DNA of 64,000 nucleotides from Streptomyces erythrochromogenes (GCF_036170895.1 NZ_CP108036.1:5759501-5823500); one strand, 5' to 3'; shown: positions 10,691 through 19,803, counted from the first letter of the stretch. Made by a program: numbers and translations. The notes: generated by a model from the letters alone, not told the origin.

Positions 10691-12445
10691 CTACGCCTGT
10701 TCGCGCCAGCCGTTGGTGATGGGCAGCCGGCGGTCCTTGCCGAAGCCCTTCGCGGAGATCTTCGTGCCCGGCGGGTACTGGCGCCGCTTGTACTCGGCCG
10801 TGTCGACCATCCGCAGGGTCTTCGCGACCAGCTCGGCGTCGAAGCCGGCCGCCACGATCTCGTCCAGGCCCTGGTCCCGGTCCACGTACAGGGCGAGGAT
10901 CGCGTCCAGCACCGGGTAGTCCGGCAGCGAGTCGGTGTCCACCTGCCCGGGGCGCAGCTCGGCGCTCGGCGGCTTCACGATCGAGTTCTCCGGGATCGGC
11001 GGGGTCTCGCCGCGCTCGGCCGCGGCCCGGTTGCGGTACCGGGCGAGCCGGAAGACGTCGCTCTTGTAGACGTCCTTGATCGGGCCGTACGCGCCGACCG
11101 AGTCGCCGTACAGGGTGGAGTAGCCGACGGCCAGCTCCGACTTGTTGCCGGGGGCCAGCACGATGTGGCCCTCCTGGTTGGAGACGGCCATCAGCATGGT
11201 GCCGCGCAGCCGGGACTGGAGGTTCTCCTCGGCCAGGCCGGTGAGGCCCAGCGAGCCCATGTAGGCGTCGAACATCGGCTCGATCGGCACGGTCCGGAAG
11301 TTCAGGCCGGTGCGCTCGGCCAGGTCGGCCGCGTCGCCCTTGGAGTGCTCCGAGGAGTACTTCGAGGGCATCGAGACGCCGTACACGTTCTGCGCGCCGA
11401 CCGCGTCGCAGGCGATGGCGGCGACGAGCGCGGAGTCGATGCCTCCGGAGAGCCCGACCAGGACGGAGCGGAATCCGTTCTTCTTCACGTACGCGCGCAG
11501 GCCCACGACCAGCGCGTCGTAGACCTCCTCGTCGTCGTCGAGCCGGTCGGCGTAGCCGCCGGTCACGACCGGCTCGTACGGATCCACCGGCTCCTCGGAC
11601 AGGACGACGCGGTCGATGCGCAGCCCGTCGTCCACCACGCCCTCGGGGGCGTCGGCGCGCGCGGCCGGCAGGTCGAGGTCGACCAGGACGCAGCCCTCGG
11701 AGAACTGCGGGGCGCGGGCGATGACCTCGCCGTCGGCGCCGACGACGATCGAGTCGCCGTCGAAGACCAGCTCGTCCTGGCCGCCGATCATCGCCAGGTA
11801 GGCGAGGGTGCAGCCGGCCTCCTGGGCGCGCTTCTGCACCAGTTCGAGGCGTACGTCGTCCTTGTTGCGCTCGTACGGGGAGGCGTTGATCGAGACCAGC
11901 AGCCCGGCCCCGGCGGAGCGGGTGGCCGGGACCCGGCCGCCCTCCTGCCAGAGGTCCTCGCAGATGGCCAGGGCCACGTCGACGCCGCGCACCCGGATCA
12001 CCGGCTGCGTGTTGCCCGGCACGAAGTACCGGAACTCGTCGAACACGCCGTAGTTGGGCAGGTGGTGCTTGGCGAAGCGGAGCACCACCCGGCCGCCGTG
12101 CAGGACGGCCGCCGCGTTCTCCGGGGAGCCGGCCGGGCGCCCGAGGCGGGGCGTCGCCTTCTCGGTCCGGTCGAGGTAGCCGACGACGACCGGCAGTTCG
12201 CCGAAGCCCTCGGCGGCCAGCCGCTCCGCGAGGTCGCGCAGTGCGCCGCGGGAGGCCTCGACGAAGGAGCCGCGCAGGGCGAGGTCCTCGACGGGGTACC
12301 CGGTCAGCATCATCTCCGGGAACGCCACCAGGTGGGCGCCCTGCTCGGCGGAGTGCCGGGTCCAGTGGACGACCGAGTCGGCGTTCGCGGCGATGTTGCC
12401 GACGTGCGAGTCGATCTGATTCAGAGCGAGGCGTAGTTGAGGCAC
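10691..12445 (-). CDS. nadE: Glutamine-dependent NAD+ synthetase
   Basis: A 584-residue two-domain enzyme making NAD+ from deamido-NAD+, ATP and glutamine in the cytoplasm. The N-terminal nitrilase-type glutaminase domain (about 1-270) shows the catalytic Glu in VAFPEM (E44), Lys in RFAKHHLPNYGVFDE and Cys in ALAICEDLW. The C-terminal synthetase domain has the PP-loop VGLSGGIDSALV, then PSKYSS and GNKSELAVGY. Start: GTG 12445 (VPQLRLALNQ) with no ribosome-binding site but a TAGACT -10-like hexamer ending 7 bases upstream, so the mRNA may be leaderless. It is convergent with the EEP gene. Confidence 0.96.
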   Translation of the reverse strand: MPQLRLALNQIDSHVGNIAANADSVVHWTRHSAEQGAHLVAFPEMMLTGYPVEDLALRGSFVEASRGALRDLAERLAAEGFGELPVVVGYLDRTEKATPRLGRPAGSPENAAAVLHGGRVVLRFAKHHLPNYGVFDEFRYFVPGNTQPVIRVRGVDVALAICEDLWQEGGRVPATRSAGAGLLVSINASPYERNKDDVRLELVQKRAQEAGCTLAYLAMIGGQDELVFDGDSIVVGADGEVIARAPQFSEGCVLVDLDLPAARADAPEGVVDDGLRIDRVVLSEEPVDPYEPVVTGGYADRLDDDEEVYDALVVGLRAYVKKNGFRSVLVGLSGGIDSALVAAIACDAVGAQNVYGVSMPSKYSSEHSKGDAADLAERTGLNFRTVPIEPMFDAYMGSLGLTGLAEENLQSRLRGTMLMAVSNQEGHIVLAPGNKSELAVGYSTLYGDSVGAYGPIKDVYKSDVFRLARYRNRAAAERGETPPIPENSIVKPPSAELRPGQVDTDSLPDYPVLDAILALYVDRDQGLDEIVAAGFDAELVAKTLRMVDTAEYKRRQYPPGTKISAKGFGKDRRLPITNGWREQA

Positions 12446-12489
12446 GGGGCCCAGTCTAATCGTCTTTCTGACGCGATGTCCTGGGCCCC
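12446..12489 (-). promoter_or_regulatory. Inverted repeat and possible leaderless promoter of nadE
   Basis: GGGGCCCAG (12446-12454) and CTGGGCCCC (12481-12489) form a perfect 9-bp inverted repeat abutting the nadE GTG. Between the arms, read on the minus strand, TAGACT (12458-12453) could be a -10 element that places the transcript start at or next to the start codon. An operator role for the repeat is inference. Confidence 0.45.
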
Positions 12490-12575
12490 GCCTGTTTCCC
12501 GGGCCTTGCGGCGTGCCGGGGTGCCTCCTGCGGGCCTCCCGCCGGGCCGGTCGCGGGGCCGGTCGTGAGGTCGCG

Positions 12576-13784
12576 TCAGCCGATGGGGCCGGCGTACTTC
12601 ACGTCGTCGAGCAGGGTTCCGGCGGCGATGTCCGCGGTGATGCTCTTGGTGCCCTCGGGGATCTCGAACGCCACGACGCCGCTGGCGGATTCGCCCGGCA
12701 GGATCGATCCCTTCACCATCTTCGGGACGGTGCTGCCGCCGCCGCTGTCGAAGACCATCTCGGCGGTCATGCCCTTGTCGTCGCGGACGTTGGGCACGGC
12801 GTAGATGACCTCGTGCGGCGCGGTCGAGCCGTTGGTGATGGTGATGGTGATCTGGACCGCGTTCTTGACCTGCTCGCGGGCGATGATGCCCTTCGGCTCG
12901 TACTTCGTCGGCTTCGAGAGGCTCACCTTGACCCCGTTCGGGTAGGTGTAGGTCTCGCCGAACTGCAGCGCGCTGGTCAGGCCGGGGACCTGGGAGGGCG
13001 AGGCCGACGCCGACCCGGACCCGGACGGCCAGGGCTCACTGCTGGGGTACAGGCCGTCGAGGTCCAGGTCCTCGTCGTCGATGCCCGCCTCGATGCGGTC
13101 GGTGGTGCGTTCGATGACGGAGACGGTCAGGAAGAAGCCGCCGACCGAGGCGAGGATGCCCGCACCGGCGAGAACGGTGCCGATGACGGCCATCGACTTG
13201 TTCGGGGCGCCCTTGTTGGCGCGCACGATGGCGCCGATGCCCAGGCCCACGCCGGTCACGGCGAGGATGCCGCCGAGCCAGAACAGGAACGGAACGAAGG
13301 CGAGGACGACGCCGAAACCGCCGACGATCAGGGTGGCGACGGCCAGGCCGTTGGTCTCGGCGGCCTGCGGGTAGCCGCCGTAGGGGGCGGAGCCGTAGCC
13401 GGGAACGGGCTGCCCCCACGGGTCGGTGGGGCCGCCGGGCGCCCCCGGGACGCCGAACGGCGCGGCCGGGGCGCCGAACGGCGCGGCCGGGCCGGCGGGC
13501 GCCGGCGTGGGCGGGGCGAACGCCGAGGGGGCCGGGGCCGGTTCGGCTGCGGGGGTCTCGGGCGCGGCGGGCGCGTCCGCCGCCACCGGAGTGGCAGGGG
13601 CCTCCGGGGCCTCCGGGGCCTCCGGGGCCGGCTCGGCGGCGGGTTCGGCGGAGGCGGCCGGGGTCTTCTCGAGCGAGAGGGGCTGGGCGGGCGCCGGTAT
13701 CGGGGCCGTGTCGGGAACGGGCGTGCCCGCCGGTTCCGTCGGCGGGCCGGAGGGGGTGCTGGGCGGGTTCGGCGGGGTGGTCAT
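12576..13784 (-). CDS. Pro/Ala-rich DUF4190 and DUF4352-like membrane protein
   Basis: A protein of about 402 residues. The N-terminal 150 residues are Pro/Ala/Glu-rich and probably disordered. Two transmembrane segments follow (GLAVATLIVGGFGVVLAFV and SMAVIGTVLAGAGILASVGG) in a DUF4190-like layout, then a Ser/Gly linker and an extracellular beta-rich domain (QFGETYTYPNGVKVSLSKP to the C-terminus) resembling DUF4352. Such proteins are common in streptomycetes and uncharacterised. I chose ATG 13784 (MTTPPNPPSTPSG) with an AAAGGA about 13 bases upstream; an in-frame start at 13850 adds a stretch that does not look coding. Confidence 0.82.
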   Translation of the reverse strand: MTTPPNPPSTPSGPPTEPAGTPVPDTAPIPAPAQPLSLEKTPAASAEPAAEPAPEAPEAPEAPATPVAADAPAAPETPAAEPAPAPSAFAPPTPAPAGPAAPFGAPAAPFGVPGAPGGPTDPWGQPVPGYGSAPYGGYPQAAETNGLAVATLIVGGFGVVLAFVPFLFWLGGILAVTGVGLGIGAIVRANKGAPNKSMAVIGTVLAGAGILASVGGFFLTVSVIERTTDRIEAGIDDEDLDLDGLYPSSEPWPSGSGSASASPSQVPGLTSALQFGETYTYPNGVKVSLSKPTKYEPKGIIAREQVKNAVQITITITNGSTAPHEVIYAVPNVRDDKGMTAEMVFDSGGGSTVPKMVKGSILPGESASGVVAFEIPEGTKSITADIAAGTLLDDVKYAGPIG

Positions 13785-13893
13785 ACCGGCGGAGGGGTCC
13801 TTTGTCGCGGCTGTCGTGATCAGAGCAAGGGTGCCATGCCGGTGGCGCACGCCCTTCCGAATTCCCGCCCGCTCCCCGTGGGCCGGCCCGGCG

Positions 13894-15474
13894 CTAGAGC
13901 TGGTAGCCGAGCACCGTCATCATCCCGGACTCCGAGTGGTAGACGTTGTGGCAGTGCGCCATCCACAGCCCCGGGTTGTCGGCGTCGAAGTCCGCCGTCA
14001 GCCGCCCGCCCGGCAGGACGATCGCGGTGTCCTTGCGCGCCCCGCCGGGCTCCGTGCCCAGCGCGAAGGTGTGCCCGTGCAGGTGCACCGGATGCCACAT
14101 CGGGGTCGCGTTGCGGAACTCCAGCCGGACCCGCTCGCCCGCCTTGACCGGATGCCGCTGGTCCGGCGTGTACGGCTTGCCGTCGAAGGCCCAGTTGTAG
14201 CGGGTCATGGAGCCCGTCAGCCGGATCCGCACCGTACGGTCCGGCTCGCGCCGCGCCAGTACGGCCGCACCGGCGGCCCGCAGCGCGCCCGCCATCAGCG
14301 GCCGTGCCTCCAGCTCGGCCGGCCGGGTCGCCGCCGTGGGGGCCGTGCCCGTCCCGGTGCGCAGTACCGCGAGCGCCGACCCGTCCTTGCCCTCCGCCAG
14401 CGCGGTGAGCGGGAACACCCCGTCCTGGGCGGTGACCAGGACGTCGTAGCGCTCGCCCATGCCCAGCAGCAGTGAGCGCGTCGTGGCGTGCTCCACCGGG
14501 AAGCCGTCGGTGTGGGTGACCGTCAGTTCGTGGCCGCCGAGGGCGATCCGGAAGGCGGTGTCCCCGCCGGCGTTGACGATGCGCAGCCGGATCCGGTCCC
14601 CGGGGCGGGCGGTGAAGACGGACGGGTCCTCCGGGACCCGTCCGTTGACCAGGTAGTGCGGGTAGACGACGTCGCCCGCGTCCTTGCCGAGGACGTCGCT
14701 CTCGCCGCCCATGAAGACGTACTTGCGCCCGTGGGCGGCGCCCGCGCCCTGCGTGCTCATGCCTTTGCGGAGCTCGGCGAGGACGGCATCCGGGGTGGCC
14801 CCGTCCACCCCGTCGATCCAGTCGTCGAGGACCACCACCCACTCCTTGTCGTAGGACAGCGGCTCCTTCGGGTCCTCGACGATGAGCGGCGCGTACAGGC
14901 CGCGGTCCTGCTGCACCCCGGTGTGCGGGTGGAACCAGTACGTCCCCGGATGCGTGACGGCGAACTTGTACGCGAAGGACCCGCCCGGGGCGATGTCCCG
15001 CTGGGTCAGCCCCGGGACCCCGTCCATGTCGTTGCGCAGCGCGAGGCCGTGCCAGTGCAGGGAGGTGGCCTCGGGGAGGTTGTTGGCCAGGGTGAGGGAG
15101 AGGGTGCCGCCCGCGGTGGCGCGGACCTCCTGGCCCGGCAGCCGGTCGCCGTACGCCCAGGAGCGCACGGTGCGCCCGCCGCCGAGGTCGAGCGTGGTGG
15201 CGGTGGCGGTGACCTTGACCTCGGTGAGCGGGCCGGTGGCCCCGCGGGCTGCCTCGGCGGCCCGGACCTCGGGACCGGCCGGGTCGACGTACCCCTCGGG
15301 CCCGTCGGCCTTCGGGCCGCCGTGGTGCATGGAGCCGTGGCCCGTGCGGGAGTCCGCGGCGGAGCCCGGGGAGCCGGCGGTGCCCGCGGGCCCGGAGCAG
15401 GCGGCGAGCAGCCCGGAGCCTACGGCGGCAGCGGCGGCGCCGAATACGGAGCGGCGGGTGGGGAGACAGCGCAA
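13894..15474 (-). CDS. Secreted multicopper oxidase, lipoprotein type
   Basis: A 526-residue laccase-like oxidase. The N-terminus has an RRSVFG twin-arginine-like start and a lipobox LLAAC with Cys26, so it is probably Tat-exported and lipid-anchored. All four copper-binding blocks are present: HWHG (140-143), WFHPHTG (180-186), HPVHLHGH and HCHNVYHSESGM (507-518), with Cys508 as the type 1 ligand. It should oxidise small phenolics or metal ions while reducing O2 to water. Repeated Gly/His/Met near residues 45-52 (HGSMHHGG) could bind copper. A possible secreted partner gene lies upstream on the same strand. Confidence 0.92.
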   Translation of the reverse strand: MRCLPTRRSVFGAAAAAVGSGLLAACSGPAGTAGSPGSAADSRTGHGSMHHGGPKADGPEGYVDPAGPEVRAAEAARGATGPLTEVKVTATATTLDLGGGRTVRSWAYGDRLPGQEVRATAGGTLSLTLANNLPEATSLHWHGLALRNDMDGVPGLTQRDIAPGGSFAYKFAVTHPGTYWFHPHTGVQQDRGLYAPLIVEDPKEPLSYDKEWVVVLDDWIDGVDGATPDAVLAELRKGMSTQGAGAAHGRKYVFMGGESDVLGKDAGDVVYPHYLVNGRVPEDPSVFTARPGDRIRLRIVNAGGDTAFRIALGGHELTVTHTDGFPVEHATTRSLLLGMGERYDVLVTAQDGVFPLTALAEGKDGSALAVLRTGTGTAPTAATRPAELEARPLMAGALRAAGAAVLARREPDRTVRIRLTGSMTRYNWAFDGKPYTPDQRHPVKAGERVRLEFRNATPMWHPVHLHGHTFALGTEPGGARKDTAIVLPGGRLTADFDADNPGLWMAHCHNVYHSESGMMTVLGYQL

Positions 15475-15674
15475 GGGAGCACCTCGGGGTGTGGTCGGAC
15501 GGGTTCACGGGCGCGGTCCGGCGGCGCCGCGCGGCGAACCACGGGAACGTCGGCGCGGCAGCGGCAGCGGTAGCAGCAGCGGCACGGCGATGCGGCAAGC
15601 GGTACGGCGACCGGGCCGCGGCGACTGCGGTGCGGCGGTGGCGTGACAGCGCGGGGCCGACGCCGGGGCCGGGC

Positions 15675-16049
15675 CTATATCCGCAGTACCGCCGACCGGA
15701 CGGGGAGGTCGAGGGCGGCGGCCGCGGTGGGAACGGCGGGGCAGCCGAACCCGGTGCGGCCCCTTCCGGTTCCGGACAGCGCCGCTCGGGCGGCCGGCTC
15801 CGGCTCCGGAGCAGGTTCCTGGGCCGCTCCGCGCACCTGCGGCGGGGTGGCGGGGGTGTGGTGAGCGCCACCGCGCGCAGCCGCACCGGAAGCCCCTGCC
15901 GAGGCAACGCACCGGCCCGGGGACACGTCCTCCATGGCGTGGGGCTCGGCAGGAGGGCCCGGGGACAGCAGGGTGACGGCGCCCAGCAGCATCGCGGCGA
16001 GCAGCAGCAGCCGGGGCCCCGGGGCGGCTCGCCGAGCACTGCGCGTCAT
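15675..16049 (-). CDS. Secreted Pro/Ala-rich protein of unknown function (124 residues)
   Basis: Starts MTRSARRAAPGPRLLLLAAM, giving a basic N-terminus and one hydrophobic segment like a signal anchor, then EPHAMED and a Pro/Ala/Glu-rich exported part with two Cys, ending DLPVRSAVLRI. It lies 200 bases upstream of the multicopper oxidase on the same strand. Its length, the EPH after the hydrophobic segment and the C-terminal D-L-x-V-x-x-V-L-R pattern resemble the protein at 19804-20178. No family is recognised. It is divergent from the DUF998-like gene, with 75 bases between. Confidence 0.65.
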   Translation of the reverse strand: MTRSARRAAPGPRLLLLAAMLLGAVTLLSPGPPAEPHAMEDVSPGRCVASAGASGAAARGGAHHTPATPPQVRGAAQEPAPEPEPAARAALSGTGRGRTGFGCPAVPTAAAALDLPVRSAVLRI

Positions 16050-16108
16050 GGCCGGAACCCTACCCGGGGTGGGTGTCCGATCGGCGGAGGACCGACCCCG
16101 AGCTTGAT

Positions 16109-16125
16109 TAGGATTAGTCAGACTA
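16109..16125 (+). promoter_or_regulatory. Perfect palindrome and -10-like element at a start codon
   Basis: TAGTC-A-GACTA (16115-16125) is a perfect 11-base palindrome whose last base is the A of the DUF998-like gene's ATG. TAGGAT (16109-16114) just before it could be a -10 element that would give a leaderless or nearly leaderless mRNA. A repressor bound here would block the start site. It lies in the divergent interval with the 124-residue secreted protein gene. Confidence 0.4.
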
Positions 16126-16826
16126 TGTCCCCATACGGACTCACTCCGCGCACCGCCCGGCCGGTCGCCCTCCTGATCGGCCTCGCCGCCGCGGCGTACA
16201 CCGCGTGGGTGCTCGAAGTCGTCCTCTCCACGGGCCTCAACCCCATCGAGACGTACGTCAGCGAACTCGCCGCCCAGGACCAGCCGCTCGGCGGCCTCTT
16301 CCGGGCCACCGACTTCACCGCCGGGATGCTCGCCTTCGTCGGCGGCCTGCTGGCCCTCATACGGCTGCTGAAGTACGCCGAGTCCCGCCGCCTCTGGGCG
16401 GTCGCCGGCTGGGCCGGGGTCACCCTCTTCGGCGCGGCCACCGCGGCCGACGCCTGGCTCCCGCTGAGCTGCACGCCCACCGCGGACCCCGAATGCGCCG
16501 CCCGGGAGACCGCCGGGCTGGTCCCCGCCACCCACCAGGCCCATGCCGTCAGCAGCACCCTCGCCATGACCGGGGCCCTCGTCGGGCTCGTGGCCCTGAC
16601 GGTCGCGGCCCGCCGCTACGGCTGGTTCGCCCCGCTCGCCCGCTACGGCCCCGCGCTGGTCGTCCTGGAACTGCTCGCCACCGCCTGGACCCTGTCCGCC
16701 ATCGCGATGTTCACCGCCGGACGCGGTACCTGGGCGCTCGGCGCCGGTCAGCGGCTCCAGGTCCTGCTCGTGGCAATCTGGCTGGGCCTGCTCGCCTACT
16801 CCGTCCACAAGGAACGCCGCACGTGA
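16125..16826 (+). CDS. DUF998-like integral membrane protein
   Basis: A 233-residue protein with about six transmembrane segments (for example ALLIGLAAAAYTAWVLEVVL, AGMLAFVGGLLALIRLL and LVGLVALTVAARRYGW), a first external loop with NPIETYVSELAAQ, and an external loop with two Cys (SCTPTADPEC). The layout fits the DUF998 family, whose function is unknown. There is no ribosome-binding site before ATG 16125. Its stop overlaps the GTG of the next gene (GTGA), so a hydrolase is translated with it. Confidence 0.82.
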   Translation: MSPYGLTPRTARPVALLIGLAAAAYTAWVLEVVLSTGLNPIETYVSELAAQDQPLGGLFRATDFTAGMLAFVGGLLALIRLLKYAESRRLWAVAGWAGVTLFGAATAADAWLPLSCTPTADPECAARETAGLVPATHQAHAVSSTLAMTGALVGLVALTVAARRYGWFAPLARYGPALVVLELLATAWTLSAIAMFTAGRGTWALGAGQRLQVLLVAIWLGLLAYSVHKERRT

Positions 16827-17758
16827 CCGCGCACGAGCCGTACGAGCCCTCGTACTCCGGGGGGAAGGGCCCGGGCCTGTTCCTCAACGTCGACGGGACC
16901 GCGCTGCAGGTCGTCGTCGAGGGCCGGGGCCCCGTGTGCGTGCTCAGCGCCGGACTCGCCATGGCCTGGTTCGACTGGGACGCCGTCGCCGCGCTACTCG
17001 TCGCCGAGGGCTGCACCGTCGTCCGCTTCGACCGGCCCGGACACGGTCTGAGCGCCCCCGCCACCGCACCGCCCACCACCGCCGGGGAGGCCCACCGGAT
17101 CGCCGGACTCCTCGACGCGCTGGGACACGGAGGGCCCGCGGCCGCCCCGGTCACCGTCGTCGGGCACTCGATCGCCGCCTTCCACACCGAGGGCTTCGCC
17201 CGCCTGTACCCGGAGCGCACCGCCGCCCTGGTCCTCCTCGACGCCAGCGTCGAGGAGGATCCCCGTACGGTCCTGCCCGCCGCGCTGCGCACCGGCGCCG
17301 CCCGCGTCCTCGGCCGGGCCGTGACCGCCGCCGGGTTGCCGGCCGCACTGGGTCCCGCCGTCCGGCGCGCCACCGTACGGGCTTCCCGCACGGGCGGCGG
17401 CGACCCGGCCGCGCCGGACCTCGTACGCCGCTGCTACCGCACCGGCCGCGTCTGGCGCGGAGCCCTGCTGGAGAACTCCCGCTACCTGGACATGGCCGCC
17501 GAACTGGCGGCGCTGCGCCGCACCCGCCCGCTGACCGCCCCCACCACCGTGCTCGCCGGTCACGACGGAACGTCCGGCCGCGGCGCGCTGCGCTGGCTGG
17601 CCCGCCAGGCGGACCTCGCCGACCGGCTCGGCGCCCGCTTCGAGGTCGCCGAGCCCGCAGGCCACCTGGTCATGCTCGACCGTCCGGACCAGGTGGCCCG
17701 GACGGTCGTGGAGACGAGTGAGCGGGAGCGGGAGCCGGAGCGGCGGGACGTGTACTGA
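16823..17758 (+). CDS. Alpha/beta-hydrolase fold protein
   Basis: A 311-residue cytoplasmic hydrolase starting at GTG 16823 with AAGGA upstream and a 4-base overlap with the previous stop. Fold landmarks are RFDRPGHGLS after strand 4, nucleophile elbow VTVVGHSIAAF (Ser in GHSIA), VLLDASVEEDP, VLAGHDG near the acid strand, and the C-terminal catalytic His in EPAGHLVMLDRPD. Substrate unknown. Coupling to a DUF998-like membrane protein suggests the two act together, perhaps on a membrane-derived ester, but that is inference. Confidence 0.87.
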   Translation: MTAHEPYEPSYSGGKGPGLFLNVDGTALQVVVEGRGPVCVLSAGLAMAWFDWDAVAALLVAEGCTVVRFDRPGHGLSAPATAPPTTAGEAHRIAGLLDALGHGGPAAAPVTVVGHSIAAFHTEGFARLYPERTAALVLLDASVEEDPRTVLPAALRTGAARVLGRAVTAAGLPAALGPAVRRATVRASRTGGGDPAAPDLVRRCYRTGRVWRGALLENSRYLDMAAELAALRRTRPLTAPTTVLAGHDGTSGRGALRWLARQADLADRLGARFEVAEPAGHLVMLDRPDQVARTVVETSEREREPERRDVY

Positions 17759-17788
17759 CGGGCCACGGGCCACGGGCTCCGTGCCCCG

Positions 17789-18208
17789 TCAGCGCCGGGC
17801 GTAGACCTTCTCGACGAAGCCCGCCAGCTGGTCCTCGGACAGGTGCTGGGCCAGGTCGGCCTCGCTGATCATGCCGACCAGCTTCTTGTCCTTGATCACG
17901 GGCAGCCGCTTGATCTGGTGGCTCTCCATCTCGTCCAGCACGGCGGACACGTCCGCGCCGGCGTCGATCCAGCGCGGCGTGCCCTTGGCCATGTCCCCGC
18001 ACGTCATCTTCGACGGGTCCAGGCCCTTGGCCACGCAGTTCACGACGATGTCGCGGTCGGTGATGATGCCGCACAACCGCTCTTCGGAGTCGCTGATGGG
18101 CAGCGCACCCACATTGAGCCGGGCCATCAGCTCGGCGGCCCGGTCGAGGGTCTCGTGCGCCGGGATCCACTGGGCCCCGGGGTGCATGATGTCTGCGGCG
18201 GTGGTCAT
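17789..18208 (-). CDS. Two-CBS-domain protein
   Basis: A 139-residue protein consisting of two CBS domains: ADIMHPGAQWIPAHETLDRA to ITDRDIV, then DMAKGTPRWIDAGADVSAVL to ISEADLAQH. Free-standing CBS pairs bind adenine nucleotides and act as energy or redox sensors. In streptomycetes, similar genes are often linked to stress or dormancy-type regulons, but no such partner is adjacent. AGGAGGTTCAGTC precedes ATG 18208 on the minus strand, a strong ribosome-binding site. Confidence 0.92.
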   Translation of the reverse strand: MTTAADIMHPGAQWIPAHETLDRAAELMARLNVGALPISDSEERLCGIITDRDIVVNCVAKGLDPSKMTCGDMAKGTPRWIDAGADVSAVLDEMESHQIKRLPVIKDKKLVGMISEADLAQHLSEDQLAGFVEKVYARR

Positions 18209-18372
18209 GACTGAACCTCCTGAGCACGCCGTTCACGGCCGGGTGCGGGCGCGCCCGGCCGGGCGTCCCCACCGGGATGCGGCCGTTCGGCCCACCCCAC
18301 GACCCCCGAACGGCGGAGCACACGCCCGTACGGGTGAGAGGGCGCCTCCCACCACCGTACGAGCGTGTCCCG

Positions 18373-19050
18373 TCAGCCGCGCGGTGTGGCTCCGCGCTGC
18401 TTCAGCATGTCCGCCATGAGGGTGAGCTCCGAGCGCTGCGCGTCGACCATGCCCTGCGCCAGCTCCCGCTCGACGGGGGTCACGCACTGCTGCGCGCACC
18501 CCTCGGCCATCGTCACGCCACCCTTGTGGTGGTCGGTCATCAGCTGGAGGAAGAGCACCTCCGCGTCCCGCCCCGAGGCGGCCCCGAGCTGCTCCAGCTC
18601 CTCCTTGGTGGCCATGCCGGGCATCAGCGCGCCGGGCTTGGCGGGGCCGTGCCCGGCGTGCCCGCCGTGGCCCGCCGAGCTCCCCATCCACGACATCGGC
18701 GGCTCGCCGGCCACCACCTTCGGCAGCCCCCACAGGTCCAGCCAGCCGAGCATCATGCCCCGCTGGTTCGCCTGGGTGTTGGCGATGTCGTAGGCGAGAG
18801 TGCGCACCGCCTCGTCCTGGGTGCGGTCCCGCACGATGAAGGACATCTCCACCGCCTGCTGGTGATGGACCGACATGTCCCGCGCGAAACCGGCGTCGGC
18901 GGAGTGCAGCCCCGGTGTACGGGGCTCCGCAGGAGGCGCCGGCGAACCGGATCCCTTCGCGGCGGCGACCGTGGCCGCCGCCGCGAACAGCAGCGCCAGC
19001 AGGACGGCCGTGCCCGCGACCCAGTACGTACGGGGTATCGCGCGGCTCAC
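18373..19050 (-). CDS. DUF305 protein (putative metal-binding, secreted)
   Basis: A 225-residue protein with one N-terminal hydrophobic segment (about 11-30) and two ferritin-like DUF305 halves marked by SVHHQQAVEMSF and LMTDHHKGGVTMAEG. A His/Gly/Met-rich loop (SSAGHGGHAGHG) separates them. DUF305 members include the CopM-type copper-binding proteins, so copper or other metal binding outside the membrane is plausible. Its ATG overlaps the TGA of the DUF3105 gene upstream, so the two are co-translated. Confidence 0.9.
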   Translation of the reverse strand: MSRAIPRTYWVAGTAVLLALLFAAAATVAAAKGSGSPAPPAEPRTPGLHSADAGFARDMSVHHQQAVEMSFIVRDRTQDEAVRTLAYDIANTQANQRGMMLGWLDLWGLPKVVAGEPPMSWMGSSAGHGGHAGHGPAKPGALMPGMATKEELEQLGAASGRDAEVLFLQLMTDHHKGGVTMAEGCAQQCVTPVERELAQGMVDAQRSELTLMADMLKQRGATPRG

Positions 19051-19748
19051 TTGCCGGCCACCCCGCTCGTGCAGGCCGCGCCCGGCTCCGGCGTCTGCTC
19101 ACCCTGCACGTACTTGGTGAAGAACTGCGCCACCCGCGGGTCGTCCGCCTGGTCCACGGTCAGCTGCTTGCCCCACGCGCTGAGCACGATCGTGCCGGCC
19201 TGCTCCTTGACCGGGCTCATCAGCGTGTACGGGGTCTTGCCGACGGTCGCGGCGAGCTTGTCCACGTCGGCCGGGGCGGCCTTGTCGTTGTACGTCACCC
19301 AGACGGCGCCGTGCTCCAGCGAGTGGACGGCGTTCACCTCGGGCACCGGGTTCTTGTAGACGTCGCCGTTGCAGTTCATCCAGCGGGGGTGGTGGTCACC
19401 GCCGACCGGCGGGTTCATCTCGTACTTCACCGGCGTCTCGACGTGGTTGCGGCCGAGGTTCTTCACGTCCCAGAGCTTCTCGCCCTCGACCGGCTTCTTG
19501 CGGATCTCCTCCGCCTCCTTGCGGAGCTTCTCCGCGGCAGCCGCCTTGCGCTGCTCCTCCTGCTTCTGGTCGATCAGCACCCAGGCCCCGAAACCGACGA
19601 GACCGACGACGACGGCCGACGAGACGGTGATCGCGATCGCCTTGTTGCGCCGCTCCCGGGCCTTCTCGACGCGGCGCATCTCGGCTATCCGCGCCTGGCG
19701 GGAGTTCGGGTCGGTGTGCTGGGGGGTCCTGCCGGACTTGCTGGCCAT
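19047..19748 (-). CDS. DUF3105 membrane-anchored protein
   Basis: A 233-residue protein: a basic cytoplasmic N-terminus (QARIAEMRRVEKARERRNK), one transmembrane segment (about 38-58), a charged helix, then the DUF3105 domain with conserved YEMNPPVGGDHHPRWMNC and EVNAVHSLEHGAVWVTY. The clustered His, Asp and Cys suggest metal or heme-type binding, but no function is established. Start ATG 19748 is preceded by GGAAC; the longer upstream frame is Arg-rich and not coding. DUF3105-DUF305 pairing recurs in actinomycetes. Confidence 0.9.
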   Translation of the reverse strand: MASKSGRTPQHTDPNSRQARIAEMRRVEKARERRNKAIAITVSSAVVVGLVGFGAWVLIDQKQEEQRKAAAAEKLRKEAEEIRKKPVEGEKLWDVKNLGRNHVETPVKYEMNPPVGGDHHPRWMNCNGDVYKNPVPEVNAVHSLEHGAVWVTYNDKAAPADVDKLAATVGKTPYTLMSPVKEQAGTIVLSAWGKQLTVDQADDPRVAQFFTKYVQGEQTPEPGAACTSGVAGK

Positions 19749-19803
19749 GTGCCCTGGTTCCTTCTTCTGATGAGGGGGGTGGACGGAACGCAAACCGGAC
19801 CCG

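Noticed and set aside
16108..16127. Iron-box (DmdR/IdeR type) at TTAGGATTAG
   Set aside because: Only the outer bases fit the 19-bp consensus; about half of the positions mismatch.
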